Shown here: positions 22,241 to 30,112 of the stretch, in pieces | Position numbering within the stretch: position 1 is the stretch's first letter | How the letters are laid out: each line of letters begins with the position of its first letter | Assembly (NCBI GenBank): GCA_945870025.1 | Contig: CAMBQN010000030.1 | Coordinates: 1 to 32,687 of the forward strand | Length of the DNA: 32,687 nucleotides | From: Akkermansia muciniphila | GTDB lineage: Bacteria > Verrucomicrobiota > Kiritimatiellia > RFP12 > JAAYNR01 | Direction of reading: 5' to 3' | Position numbers and translations under genes: made by a program | The notes under the pieces: generated by a model | Databases searched by the model: none | Seen by the model: the letters and a program-made list of their open reading frames with translations, nothing else | Told to the model about the DNA's origin: nothing

Positions 22241-22774
22241 ATGCCCAGACTCAAAGAATTGTACAAGGAAAAGATCACGCCCAAGCTGCGTGAGACGCTG
22301 GGGCTTGCCAACCCCATGCTGGTGCCCCACCTCCAGAAGGTCGTGGTCAACATGGGCTTCGGGATCGTCGAGAAGGACGAGCAGAAGACGTTGCTGGAGG
22401 ATCTGACGAAGATCACCGGTCAGCGGCCCATGACCTGCAAGGCTCGCAAGAGCATCTCGAATTTCAAACTGCGCGAAGGTATGGTCATCGGCGCCAAGGT
22501 CACCCTTCGCGGTGACCGGATGTACGAGTTCGTCGATCGCTTCGTGAATCACGCGTTGCCGTGTATTCGCGACTTTCGCGGCGTCTCGCCTCGCGGCTTT
22601 GACGGACGGGGAGGGTATACGCTCGGAATCAAGGAGCATACGATCTTCCCGGAAGTCAACACCGGATCGAGCGTGGAAAAGGGGATGGATGTCACGTTTG
22701 TGACGTCGGCCCGCACCAACAATGAAGCCCGCGAGCTGCTCGCGGCGCTCGGTATGCCGTTCGCCGGAAAGTAA
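22241..22774 (+). CDS. rplE: Large-subunit ribosomal protein L5 (uL5)
   Basis: L5 binds 5S rRNA and contacts the P-site tRNA and S13. The 177 residues show [38 protein letters not shown], the central [33 protein letters not shown], and [28 protein letters not shown]. Length and motifs are standard. The start follows AGGAGACGG; rpsN begins 11 bases after the stop. Confidence 0.97.
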   Translation: MPRLKELYKEKITPKLRETLGLANPMLVPHLQKVVVNMGFGIVEKDEQKTLLEDLTKITGQRPMTCKARKSISNFKLREGMVIGAKVTLRGDRMYEFVDRFVNHALPCIRDFRGVSPRGFDGRGGYTLGIKEHTIFPEVNTGSSVEKGMDVTFVTSARTNNEARELLAALGMPFAGK

Positions 22775-22785
22775 GGAGTCGCGCT

Positions 22786-22971
22786 ATGGCCAAATTGTGT
22801 TTGATGGAAAAGGCAAAACGCACGCCGAAGTTCGCCGTGCGCAAATATTGCCGGTGCACCCGTTGCGGGCGCGCCCGTGCCTATATCCGTAAGTTCCAGC
22901 TCTGCCGTATTTGCTTCCGTGAGCTGGCTGTGTCGGGACAGATCCCGGGTGTGACCAAGGCGAGTTGGTGA
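22786..22971 (+). CDS. rpsN: Small-subunit ribosomal protein S14, zinc-binding type (uS14)
   Basis: S14 completes assembly of the 30S head. This is the short, zinc-binding (C+) type of 61 residues, with Cys24, Cys27, Cys40 and Cys43 in [20 protein letters not shown] as ligands. An extra Cys22 lies just before. The end [15 protein letters not shown] is characteristic. In bacteria with both forms, the C+ type is the default under zinc sufficiency. It sits between rplE and rpsH, the usual place. Confidence 0.96.
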   Translation: MAKLCLMEKAKRTPKFAVRKYCRCTRCGRARAYIRKFQLCRICFRELAVSGQIPGVTKASW

Positions 22972-22981
22972 GGGAGTTGTC

Positions 22982-23377
22982 ATGAGTGTATCGGATCCCA
23001 TCGCAGACATGCTGCTGCGGCTGCGCAACGCGCAAAAAGCCGGCCTCCATGAAGTGGAGATGCCCGGTTCCAGGCTCAAGGGCGAGATTGCCCGCGTCTT
23101 CAAGCAGGAGGGCTACATCGCTGGCTTTACGCTGGCGGGCGATCCCAAGCGGGTGCTGTTGCTCACGCTGAAGTATGCGGCCGACGGCGAACCCGTGATT
23201 CGCGGGGTCAGCCGCATCAGCAAACCCGGCCTGCGCCGGTTTGCCGGTTATCAGGATATTCCGCGGGTGCTCAACGGGTTGGGCGCTGCGGTCGTCAGCA
23301 CCTCCCATGGGGTGATGACCGGAAAAGAGGCGCGCCAGCGCAAGCTGGGCGGCGAAGTGATTTGTACCATCTGGTAA
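22982..23377 (+). CDS. rpsH: Small-subunit ribosomal protein S8 (uS8)
   Basis: S8 binds the central domain of 16S rRNA and in E. coli represses the spc operon. The 131-residue protein has SVSDPIADMLLRLRNAQKAGLHEVEMPGSRLKGEIARVFKQEGYI at the N-terminus. The C-terminal signature is VVSTSHGVMTGKEARQRKLGGEVICTIW. Its start follows GAGGGAGTTGTC. The spacing to rpsN (10 bases) and rplF (13 bases) is tight. Confidence 0.97.
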   Translation: MSVSDPIADMLLRLRNAQKAGLHEVEMPGSRLKGEIARVFKQEGYIAGFTLAGDPKRVLLLTLKYAADGEPVIRGVSRISKPGLRRFAGYQDIPRVLNGLGAAVVSTSHGVMTGKEARQRKLGGEVICTIW

Positions 23378-23390
23378 GAGGTGTCGTGCC

Positions 23391-23927
23391 ATGTCGAGAA
23401 TCGGTAAACAACCGGTAGGTATACCTGCCACCGTCACCGTCACAGCCCGCGGCGGCTGGGTGTCCGTGAAGGGGGCGCTCGGTGAACTTTCCCGCACGCT
23501 TCCCGACGGCATCTCTGCCGTCGTCGCCGACGGCGCGGTGTGCGTGTCGCGCAAGGATGACTCGCGCGTTCAACGGAGTTATCACGGGCTGAGCCGCTCC
23601 CTGGTCAAGAATATGATCGAGGGCGTGGTCAAAGGCTACAAGAAGGAGCTCTCGATCGAGGGCACCGGATTTAAAGCCCTGGTCCAGGGTCCGAAGCTGA
23701 TGCTGTCGCTCGGCTTTGCGTCACCTAAAGAATATACGATCCCCGCCGGCATCACGGTCACCGAGAAACAAGGCGTCCAGTTGACGGTCACGGGGATCGA
23801 CAAGCAGCTTGTCGGCGAGGCGGCGGCCCGCATCCGCGGATACTACCCCGCCGAGCCTTACAAGGGCAAGGGCATCAAGTACGTCGGCGAACAGATTCGC
23901 CGCAAGCAGGGCAAGACCGTTGCCTAA
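23391..23927 (+). CDS. rplF: Large-subunit ribosomal protein L6 (uL6)
   Basis: L6 lies near the sarcin-ricin loop and the factor-binding site. The 178-residue protein opens MSRIGKQPVGIPATVTVTARGGWVSVKGALGELSRTLP. It has a two-fold repeated alpha/beta domain and ends with the diagnostic PAEPYKGKGIKYVGEQIRRKQGKT. The ATG follows AGAGGTGTCGTGCC. No deviation from the family is visible. Confidence 0.97.
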   Translation: MSRIGKQPVGIPATVTVTARGGWVSVKGALGELSRTLPDGISAVVADGAVCVSRKDDSRVQRSYHGLSRSLVKNMIEGVVKGYKKELSIEGTGFKALVQGPKLMLSLGFASPKEYTIPAGITVTEKQGVQLTVTGIDKQLVGEAAARIRGYYPAEPYKGKGIKYVGEQIRRKQGKTVA

Positions 23928-23947
23928 CGCCTGAACGGGAGTGGCTG

Positions 23948-24334
23948 ATGATAGTGAAGAACCGCAAGGATCAACGCAGGCGCCGTCACATGCGCCTCCG
24001 CCAGCGCGTGCAGGGCACGGCGGAGCGCCCGCGAATGGCGATTTACATCTCGAACAAGCACATGTATGTGCAGTTCATCGATGATACGGCCTCGCATACG
24101 CTGGCCGCCACGTCCACGCTCGCCGTGGAGGATGCCGCCGGCTGCAACCTGAACACCGCGAAAGTGGTGGGGGAGCAGGCCGCCAAAACCGCAGCCGAAA
24201 AGGGAATCGCCCGCGTGGTCGTCGACCGCGGCGGATTCCGTTACCACGGCCGCATCAAGCAGATCGTGGAGTCCGCCGTGGCCGCGGGCCTGCGGATTTC
24301 GGATGCCGCTCCCGCGGCTGAGGAGGCGAAGTGA
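23948..24334 (+). CDS. rplR: Large-subunit ribosomal protein L18 (uL18)
   Basis: L18 binds 5S rRNA together with L5. The 128 residues include [37 protein letters not shown] and [32 protein letters not shown]. The protein then carries a short alanine/glutamate tail, [11 protein letters not shown], that goes beyond the usual end of the family. The stop overlaps the GTG start of rpsE by four bases (GTGA), and GAGGAGG for rpsE lies within this tail. Confidence 0.95.
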   Translation: MIVKNRKDQRRRRHMRLRQRVQGTAERPRMAIYISNKHMYVQFIDDTASHTLAATSTLAVEDAAGCNLNTAKVVGEQAAKTAAEKGIARVVVDRGGFRYHGRIKQIVESAVAAGLRISDAAPAAEEAK

Positions 24335-24819
24335 GCGAAGATAGAAACAAACGCGATGGCGGGGGTAGCGACCTGGATGAACGCGTCGTGTTCGTCAACC
24401 GGTGCGCGAAAGTGGTCAAGGGCGGCCGCCGCTTCAGTTTTAGCGCCGTGGTGGTCGTGGGCGACCATGGGGGCCGCGTCGGCTTCGGCTTCGGTAAGGC
24501 GAACGAGGTCAGCGAGGCGATCCGCAAGGGCGGCGATTGCGCGAAGAAGGAGATGATGCGTGTGAAGATGGTCGGCAAGACCATCCCGCATGACGTGATC
24601 GGCGTCTGTGACGGCGGCCGCGTGCTGCTGAAGCCCGCGCCGGACGGATCGGGCATCATCGCGGGCGGTGGCATGCGCCCCGTTCTCGAAGCGGCCGGTG
24701 TCCGGGACGTGATCGGCAAGTCGCTCGGCAGCAAGAACCGGCTGAATGTGGTGAAAGCCACGATCGCCGCTCTGCAGCAGTTGCGCACCGCCGAGGAGAT
24801 CGCGGCAACCCGCACCTGA
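24331..24819 (+). CDS. rpsE: Small-subunit ribosomal protein S5 (uS5)
   Basis: S5 is at the mRNA entry channel and affects decoding fidelity. The 162-residue protein starts with a GTG that overlaps the rplR stop, behind a GAGGAGG site. The N-terminal double-stranded RNA-binding domain reads [32 protein letters not shown], covering the spectinomycin loop. Then come [18 protein letters not shown] and [25 protein letters not shown]. The expected next gene, rpmD, is absent. Confidence 0.96.
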   Translation: MSEDRNKRDGGGSDLDERVVFVNRCAKVVKGGRRFSFSAVVVVGDHGGRVGFGFGKANEVSEAIRKGGDCAKKEMMRVKMVGKTIPHDVIGVCDGGRVLLKPAPDGSGIIAGGGMRPVLEAAGVRDVIGKSLGSKNRLNVVKATIAALQQLRTAEEIAATRT

Positions 24820-24831
24820 AACATCCCACCT

Positions 24832-24857
24832 GCGGCCGGCCCGGAATGGGCGGCCGC
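24832..24857 (+). other. Hairpin in the rpsE-rplO gap, where rpmD is absent
   Basis: GCGGCC (24832-24837) pairs with GGCCGC (24852-24857) and GCCC (24839-24842) with GGGC (24848-24851), leaving one bulged G and a 5-base loop. The gap is 66 bases, too short for rpmD (L30, about 60 codons). No T run follows the stem. The next ribosome site is GAGGAG before rplO. Confidence 0.45.
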
Positions 24858-24885
24858 CGAAGCCTTGATACGAGGAGTTTGAAAC

Positions 24886-25341
24886 ATGGATCTCTCTACG
24901 CTTAAAAACACGCCGGGCGCCCGCAAAAGCCGCAAGCGCGTTGGCCGCGGTCCCGGCTCGGGACACGGCAAGACCTCCGGCAAGGGTCACAAGGGACAGA
25001 AGGCCCGCAAAGGCCACAAGCACAAGCTGGGCTTTGAAGGCGGTCAGATGCCGCTCGTGCGGCGTCTGCCCAAACGCGGGTTCAAGAACCCCAACCGCGT
25101 CCCTTGGCAGACGGTCAATATCAAAACCCTGAACCGGTTTGCCGACGGCAGCCAGGTGTCGGTCGGCGATTTCCTTCTGGCCGGTCTCGTGCATGCCAAC
25201 TGCGGCGGCGTCAAGATTCTCGGCACCGGTGACCTCAACCGGAAACTGACGGTCACCGCCGATGCGTTCAGCGCGTCGGCACGGGCGAAGATCGAGGCCG
25301 CTGGCGGATCCGCCATCGTCGTCGGTAGCACGCAGGAGTAA
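24886..25341 (+). CDS. rplO: Large-subunit ribosomal protein L15 (uL15)
   Basis: L15 is a late 50S assembly protein with a long basic N-terminal extension. The 151 residues begin MDLSTLKNTPGARKSRKRVGRGPGSGHGKTSGKGHKGQKARKG and continue with GFEGGQMPLVRRLPKRGF, the family signature. A globular C-terminal part ends VVGSTQE. The ATG follows CGAGGAG. It is followed by the inverted-repeat gap before secY. Confidence 0.97.
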   Translation: MDLSTLKNTPGARKSRKRVGRGPGSGHGKTSGKGHKGQKARKGHKHKLGFEGGQMPLVRRLPKRGFKNPNRVPWQTVNIKTLNRFADGSQVSVGDFLLAGLVHANCGGVKILGTGDLNRKLTVTADAFSASARAKIEAAGGSAIVVGSTQE

Positions 25342-25346
25342 CGACC

Positions 25347-25432
25347 GGGTCGCGACGGGAAGCGGGTGCCGGGAGACGGGATGATCCTCGAGGATGATCC
25401 CGCCCCGAACCCCGAGCCCGGACGCGCGACCC
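25347..25432. repeat. 86-base inverted repeat built from 7-bp units (rplO-secY gap)
   Basis: The outer arms GGGTCGCG (25347-25354) and CGCGACCC (25425-25432) pair perfectly. The centre ATCCTCGAGGAT (25384-25395) is a perfect palindrome, extended by CGGGAT/ATCCCG across a G-G mismatch. The left arm has period seven: ACGGGAA, GCGGGTG, CCGGGAG, ACGGGAT (25355-25382). The right arm has matching CCCG-based units (about 25397-25432). It fills most of the 110-base rplO-secY gap. No T run follows, so termination is not indicated. The design resembles the element at 1-145. Confidence 0.6.
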
Positions 25433-25451
25433 CAGACTCAGGAGCGCAAAT

Positions 25452-26834
25452 ATGCTGGCCACCTTTGCGAATACGTTCAAAATACCGGAGCTGCGTAAAC
25501 GCATTCTCCTGACGGCCGGGCTGGTGTTTATCAGCCGACTCATCTCGATGATTCCCACGCCGGGGGTCAACCTGAGTGTCCTCAACGAGATCATGGACCG
25601 GATGCGCGAGTCGGCGAGCGGCTCGGCCGGTGGCCTGATGAGCATGTTCGACGTGTTCACCGGTGGCGCCATGAGCTCGTGCTCGGTCGGCTTTCTGAGC
25701 ATCTGGCCGTATATCAGTGCCTCGATCATCCTGCAGCTCCTCACCGCCGTCGTTCCCGCACTGGAACGGATGGTGCGCGAGGGCGATAGCGGTCGGCAGC
25801 GCATGAACCAGTATACGCGCTACCTGACGATCGGCATCTGCTTGTTCCAGTCGTTCTTTCTCGCTCAGGGGCTGCAAAACCCCGAGCGTCTCGGCTTCGG
25901 CGCGGTCGATCTGGTGACGAACCCGGGCGTCGGCTTTACCCTGATGACCATGATCGCCATGACCTCGGCCTCGATGTTCGTCATGTGGCTCGGCGACCAG
26001 ATCACGGCCCGCGGTATCGGCAACGGCGTCTCGCTGATCATCATGATCAATATCTGCAGCCGCCTGCCCCATGCGGTGATGATTGCCTGGGAGCGCTACA
26101 TCGGCATGGGCGATATCAAGGCGACCGCCAGCATCTTCGAGCTGGTGCTGCTGCTGCTGCTGGGCTTTGCCGTCACCATGGGCACCGTCATGCTCACCCA
26201 GGGCGTCCGGCGCGTGCCGATCCATTCCACCCGCCGCGTGGTGGGCAACCGCACGTACGGCGGACAGAATACGTACATGCCGCTGCGGGTCAACTACACG
26301 GGCGTCATGCCGATCATCTTCGCTGGCCCGCTGATCACCTTCCCAGCCACCGCGCTGGCCCAGATCGACGGCACCCGCTTCCCGGCGTTCGCTTGGCTGC
26401 GCGACCTGGGCCAGAGCCTCTCCGATCCTGCCTCGGCTCTGCATCTGACCGTCTATGCCGTCATGGTCCTCTTCTTCTGCTTCTTCTGGGTCGCCACCCA
26501 GTTTAACGCGATGCAGATCGCCGACAACCTCAAGCGCGATGGCTCGTATGTCCCCGGTATCCGCCCCGGCCGCGCAACCGCCGAGTATCTCGATGCGGTG
26601 ATGACTCGCGTCACGCTCATCGGCGGCATCGGGCTGCTCGTCGTGGCCATCCTGCCACAGGTGCTCAACGGCTGGATGAGCCTCGACTGGAGCATGGCTT
26701 CGTTCTTCGGTGGCACCAGCTTGCTGATCATCGTCGGCGTGGCGCTGGATACCCTGCGCCAGATGGAGTCGCATCTGCTGATGCGCAACTATGACGGATT
26801 TTTGAAACATGGCCGCCTGCGGGCCCGGAGATAA
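25452..26834 (+). CDS. secY: Preprotein translocase subunit SecY
   Basis: SecY is the protein-conducting channel of the inner membrane. The 460-residue protein opens ATFANTFKIPELRKRILLTAG. It has the conserved plug/TM2 region FTGGAMSSCSVGFLSIWPYISASIILQLL and about ten hydrophobic segments. The cytoplasmic loops include ARGIGNGVSLIIMINI and VRRVPIHSTRRVVG, and the C-terminal half has VATQFNAMQIADNLKRDGSYVPGIRPG. The start follows CAGGAGCGCAAAT. It works with SecE (2106-2309). adk follows five bases later, as in many spc operons. Confidence 0.97.
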   Translation: MLATFANTFKIPELRKRILLTAGLVFISRLISMIPTPGVNLSVLNEIMDRMRESASGSAGGLMSMFDVFTGGAMSSCSVGFLSIWPYISASIILQLLTAVVPALERMVREGDSGRQRMNQYTRYLTIGICLFQSFFLAQGLQNPERLGFGAVDLVTNPGVGFTLMTMIAMTSASMFVMWLGDQITARGIGNGVSLIIMINICSRLPHAVMIAWERYIGMGDIKATASIFELVLLLLLGFAVTMGTVMLTQGVRRVPIHSTRRVVGNRTYGGQNTYMPLRVNYTGVMPIIFAGPLITFPATALAQIDGTRFPAFAWLRDLGQSLSDPASALHLTVYAVMVLFFCFFWVATQFNAMQIADNLKRDGSYVPGIRPGRATAEYLDAVMTRVTLIGGIGLLVVAILPQVLNGWMSLDWSMASFFGGTSLLIIVGVALDTLRQMESHLLMRNYDGFLKHGRLRARR

Positions 26835-26839
26835 TCGGT

Positions 26840-27484
26840 ATGGACGTCGTCGTCTTGCTGGGCGCTCCCGGTTCCGGAAAAGGAACCGCCGCTGCCCGAG
26901 TCGTGCAGAAGCTGGGCCTGACGCCTATCGCCAGTGGCGACATGTTGCGTGATGCGGTTGCCCGCCAGACCGCCGCCGGAATCGAGGCCTCGCGCTACAT
27001 GAATTCCGGCGAATTGGTCCCCGACGCACTGATCGGTCGCATGATCAGCGACTTGATCGAGGCGGGTTCGGACCAAGCACGCTATCTGTTGGACGGCTTT
27101 CCGCGTACGGTTCCGCAGATGGGCATCCTGGATGCCATCCTCGCCGACTGCGGCGGGGTGCTGAAGGCGGCGGTCGTCATCGAAGTCGCCGACGCCGTCG
27201 TCACCGCCCGCCTCGCCGGTCGCCAAGTGTGCCCCGCCTGCAAGGCGGTCTACCATGTGGCGACGCTCCCGCCGAAACGGGCGGGCGTATGCGACGCCTG
27301 CGCCGCCGCCCTGGTGCAGCGCACCGATGACCTTCCGGAAACCATTGCTCAGCGGCTGGCGGTCTATCACCGGCAGACGGAGGGCGTGATCGACGCTTAC
27401 GCCGCGCGCGGCGTGCTCAAACGGGTGGACGGAGTCGGTGGTGTCGATGCGGTGGCCGAGCGCATGACCCAGGCTTTGAAATGA
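26840..27484 (+). CDS. adk: Adenylate kinase, zinc-type LID
   Basis: The enzyme converts ATP and AMP to two ADP in the cytoplasm. The 214-residue protein has the P-loop GAPGSGKGT (8-16), AMP-binding residues in DGFPRT (85-90) and the long LID domain. The LID carries four cysteines (131, 134, 151, 154), which mark the zinc-binding form, followed by the conserved R-TDD (161-164). The usual Gly after each Cys pair is replaced (CPACK, CDACA). The stop overlaps the map start by four bases. secY-adk-map is a common bacterial order. Confidence 0.96.
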   Translation: MDVVVLLGAPGSGKGTAAARVVQKLGLTPIASGDMLRDAVARQTAAGIEASRYMNSGELVPDALIGRMISDLIEAGSDQARYLLDGFPRTVPQMGILDAILADCGGVLKAAVVIEVADAVVTARLAGRQVCPACKAVYHVATLPPKRAGVCDACAAALVQRTDDLPETIAQRLAVYHRQTEGVIDAYAARGVLKRVDGVGGVDAVAERMTQALK

Positions 27485-28227
27485 TTACGTGCAAACGAGG
27501 ACGCGAACTCGACGCCATGCGCGTGAGCGGCCGTCTGGCGGGCGAGGTGCTGCGACAGGTCGCCGCCGCGGTGGTTCCGGGGATTTCAACCCGGGAGCTT
27601 GACGCGCTGGCACGACAGTTGATTGACGAAAAGAGGGCCACCCCCTCCTTTCTGGGTTACCGCGGGTTTCCGGCCGCCTTGTGCGTCTCGGTAAACGAAG
27701 AGGTGATCCATGGCATTCCGGGTGCCCGGCGAATCCTGCCGGGGGATGTGGTGAGTATCGACGTGGGGGTCTTTTACCAAGGCTTTCACGGAGACACCGC
27801 CACCACGGTGCTGGTGGGCGTCTCTGATCCGGATATCCTCCGGTTGGTCGACGCCACCCGGCGGGCGCGCGATGCCGGGATCGCGGCGGTCCGGCCGGGA
27901 GCGAAACTGGGAGATGTTTCGCATGCAGTGGAACAGATGGTGAGACAGACCGGCTGCTCCGTGGTCCGCGATTTTGTGGGCCATGGAATCGGACGGCAGT
28001 TGCATGAGGATCCGCAGATACCGAATTACGGAAGTCCGGGGCGCGGGCCGGTGCTCAAGGTCGGAATGACCCTGTGCATCGAGCCCATGGTCAACCTCGG
28101 ACGACCCGATGTGTCGGTGCTGCGGGATGGTTGGACGGTCGTCACCCAGGACGGTCGGCCCTCCGCGCATTTCGAGCATACGGTCGCCGTAGGCGAGGAC
28201 GGGGCGGAGATTTTAACGGCTGTTTAA
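27481..28227 (+). CDS. map: Type I methionine aminopeptidase
   Basis: The enzyme removes the initiator methionine from new proteins using two divalent metals. The 248-residue single-domain protein keeps all five metal ligands: Asp94 (SIDVG), Asp105 (GDTA), His168 (GHGIG), Glu201 (IEPM) and Glu232 (FEHT). It also keeps the substrate histidine His77 in VIHGIP. There is no N-terminal zinc-finger extension. The ATG overlaps the adk stop. A T-rich stretch and a likely promoter follow the stop, and infA, often next, is not present. Confidence 0.96.
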   Translation: MITCKRGRELDAMRVSGRLAGEVLRQVAAAVVPGISTRELDALARQLIDEKRATPSFLGYRGFPAALCVSVNEEVIHGIPGARRILPGDVVSIDVGVFYQGFHGDTATTVLVGVSDPDILRLVDATRRARDAGIAAVRPGAKLGDVSHAVEQMVRQTGCSVVRDFVGHGIGRQLHEDPQIPNYGSPGRGPVLKVGMTLCIEPMVNLGRPDVSVLRDGWTVVTQDGRPSAHFEHTVAVGEDGAEILTAV

Positions 28228-28245
28228 TGTTTTTTCATTTTGTGA

Positions 28246-28275
28246 TGGACAAGAGGCGGTCGGGCGGGTTAAACT
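28246..28275 (+). promoter_or_regulatory. Probable internal promoter for the rpmJ-to-rplQ (alpha) block
   Basis: TGGACA (28246-28251, five of six bases) is followed by an 18-base spacer and TAAACT (28270-28275, four of six). It has the same spacer and nearly the same -10 as the promoter at 170-199. It lies in the 78-base map-rpmJ gap, just after an AT-rich patch (28226-28242). Start of transcription would be near 28282, about 24 bases before rpmJ. Confidence 0.45.
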
Positions 28276-28305
28276 GTGACCCTTTTTTGAACGGGGAAAG
28301 AAAAC

Positions 28306-28419
28306 ATGAAAGTTCGCAGTTCAGTGCGACGTATTTGTGAACGCTGCCGGATTGTGCGGCGCAAAGGGGTCGTGCGTGTGATTTGTACCAATCCGCGCCA
28401 CAAACAGCGCCAAGGCTAG
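28306..28419 (+). CDS. rpmJ: Large-subunit ribosomal protein L36 (bL36)
   Basis: L36 is a tiny zinc-ribbon protein of the 50S subunit. The 37 codons read [20 protein letters not shown] and continue to the stop at 28419, with zinc ligands Cys11, Cys14, Cys27 and His32 all in place. The ATG follows GGGGAAAG. It comes directly before rpsM, its usual position at the head of the alpha operon. Confidence 0.97.
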   Translation: MKVRSSVRRICERCRIVRRKGVVRVICTNPRHKQRQG

Positions 28420-28429
28420 GAGAGAGACC

Positions 28430-28825
28430 ATGCCGAGAATGATGGGTGTGGATGTGCCGGGAAAAAAACGCATCGAGTATGCGCTCCAGTATATCCATGG
28501 AATCGGCCCCAAGCGGGCCAGCGATGTCCTGAAATTGTGCAAGGTTGATCCGGCGAAAAAGGCCGACGACCTCACGCCTGATGATATCCGTGTCATTACC
28601 GGATTCATTCAGGAACATTACCGCGTCGAAGGCGATCTGCGTCGCGAGGTGTCCCAAAACATCCGCCGCCTGATCAGCATCGGCACGTATCGTGGATCTC
28701 GCCATAAGCGCGGCTTGCCGTGCCGGGGTCAGCGCACACGGACCAATGCGCGCACACGCAAGGGAAGCAAGAAGACGGTTGGAGCGGTCCGTGATAAGGC
28801 TGCCCGTCAGGCGATGAAGAGTTAA
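28430..28825 (+). CDS. rpsM: Small-subunit ribosomal protein S13 (uS13)
   Basis: S13 sits at the top of the 30S head and forms bridges to L5. The 131-residue protein has MGVDVPGKKRIEYALQYIHGIGPKRASDVLK at the N-terminus and the basic C-terminal section GTYRGSRHKRGLPCRGQRTRTNARTRKG. The ATG follows AGGAGAGAGACC. A 97-base gap before rpsK contains TAACGG (28834-28839) pairing with CCGTTA (28857-28862) around a 17-base loop. Its meaning is unclear. Confidence 0.97.
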   Translation: MPRMMGVDVPGKKRIEYALQYIHGIGPKRASDVLKLCKVDPAKKADDLTPDDIRVITGFIQEHYRVEGDLRREVSQNIRRLISIGTYRGSRHKRGLPCRGQRTRTNARTRKGSKKTVGAVRDKAARQAMKS

Positions 28826-28922
28826 TGGGTTTTTAACGGGTCCAATAACCGATCATCCGTTACGCGTCCGGTGAAAGCCGGCGCGGAGGGTGATGCGGTG
28901 ACTGCGGCCAGAGTCGGGGCTG

Positions 28923-29420
28923 ATGATGAGCGAAGAAGCGATTAAAGAAGAAAACGGATCGGTTGCCGTCGAGCAACCCACCGCCGCGAGCGAAGCGGCC
29001 GCTGTATTGTCCGAGGGCGATGCGGCCAAGGCCGCCGCCGATGTAGCCAAGGGCAAAAAGGCGCGGACACGGAGCATTCCCGCTGGAATTGCCTTTATCC
29101 GCGCCACGTTTAACAACACGATCGTGTCGATCGCCGATGCGCGCGGCGGGGTGGTTTCCTGGAGCTCCGCCGGACGTGCGGGCTTCAAGGGATCACGCAA
29201 GTGCACCGCCTTTGCGGCCACGATGGTCGCCCAGGATGCGGCGCGCCAGGCGGTGTCCAAGGGGATGCATGAAGTTGAGATCCGGGTTCAGGGTGCGGGT
29301 GCGGGACGCGAGTCCGCCGTGCGTGCAATCCAGACGGCGGGCATGCATGTGACGGTCATCAAGGATTGCACGCCGATCCCGCACAACGGTTGCCGGGCGC
29401 GCAAAAGGAGGAGAGTCTAA
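28923..29420 (+). CDS. rpsK: Small-subunit ribosomal protein S11 (uS11) with N-terminal extension
   Basis: S11 lines the mRNA exit side of the 30S platform. The conserved core starts near residue 50 (IPAGIAFIRATFNNTIVSIAD) and ends PIPHNGCRARKRRRV. Before it is a low-complexity, Ala/Glu-rich and partly acidic segment of about 40 residues, so the protein is 165 residues against about 129 in E. coli. The ATG at 28923 is followed by another at 28926. A start just before the core would need a non-ATG codon, so the extension is probably real. The stop overlaps rpsD by one base. Confidence 0.93.
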   Translation: MMSEEAIKEENGSVAVEQPTAASEAAAVLSEGDAAKAAADVAKGKKARTRSIPAGIAFIRATFNNTIVSIADARGGVVSWSSAGRAGFKGSRKCTAFAATMVAQDAARQAVSKGMHEVEIRVQGAGAGRESAVRAIQTAGMHVTVIKDCTPIPHNGCRARKRRRV

Positions 29421-30049
29421 TGGGTAGGTATGTTGGTCCCGTCTGCCGTAAGTGCCGCCGCGAGGGCATGAAGCTGTTTCTCAAGGGCGCCCGCTGCTAC
29501 ATGGCGAAGTGCCCGATCGACCAGGGGCACCCGCCTCCGGGCATGCACGGCTTGCGCCGCTCGCGCAAGGTCTCGGAATACGGGCAGCAGCTCCGCGAAA
29601 AGCAGCGCCTGCGCCGCCAGTATGGCATGCAGGAAGGCCAGTTCCACCGGGTCTTCGAAGAGGCGTTGCGCCGCGATGGCATCACCGGCGAAATCATGTT
29701 GCAGTTGATCGAGACGCGGCTGGACAACATCGTCTACCGCCTCGGCTTTGCATCCTCCCGCCGCGCGGCCCGCCAATTTGTGCTGCACGGCCATATCGCC
29801 GTCAATGGCCGCAAGGCCACCGTGCCGTCCATGCAGGTCAAAGTCGGTCACGTCATCGAAGTCCGGGATCGCCCGAAGTCGCGCGATTATGCGACCAAGA
29901 GCGTCGATGCCGCGACTTCGCAGCAGACGCCGACGTGGCTCTCTCTTGATCCCAAGGCTTTCCGTGGCGAGATGCTGTCCATCCCGACCCGTGAGCAGAT
30001 TGCGCCTGTTGTGAATGAGCAGGCGATTGTCGAACTCTATTCGCGTTAA
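29420..30049 (+). CDS. rpsD: Small-subunit ribosomal protein S4, zinc-type (uS4)
   Basis: S4 starts 30S assembly and helps unwind mRNA at the entry channel. The 209-residue protein has an N-terminal zinc site (Cys9, Cys12, Cys26, Cys31), lost in many other S4 proteins. It then has GMHGLRRSRKVSEYGQQLREKQRLRRQYG and the S4 RNA-binding domain (RLDNIVYRLGFASSRRAARQFVLHGHIAVNGRK, about 94-126). The ATG overlaps the rpsK stop by one base, behind AAGGAGGAGAG. In E. coli S4 regulates this operon. Confidence 0.97.
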   Translation: MGRYVGPVCRKCRREGMKLFLKGARCYMAKCPIDQGHPPPGMHGLRRSRKVSEYGQQLREKQRLRRQYGMQEGQFHRVFEEALRRDGITGEIMLQLIETRLDNIVYRLGFASSRRAARQFVLHGHIAVNGRKATVPSMQVKVGHVIEVRDRPKSRDYATKSVDAATSQQTPTWLSLDPKAFRGEMLSIPTREQIAPVVNEQAIVELYSR

Positions 30050-30112
30050 GCGTACATGTTGTTACGGCGTCGCCGCCTGAAGGGGCTGGACGCGCCGGAA
30101 AGGACGCCAGAC

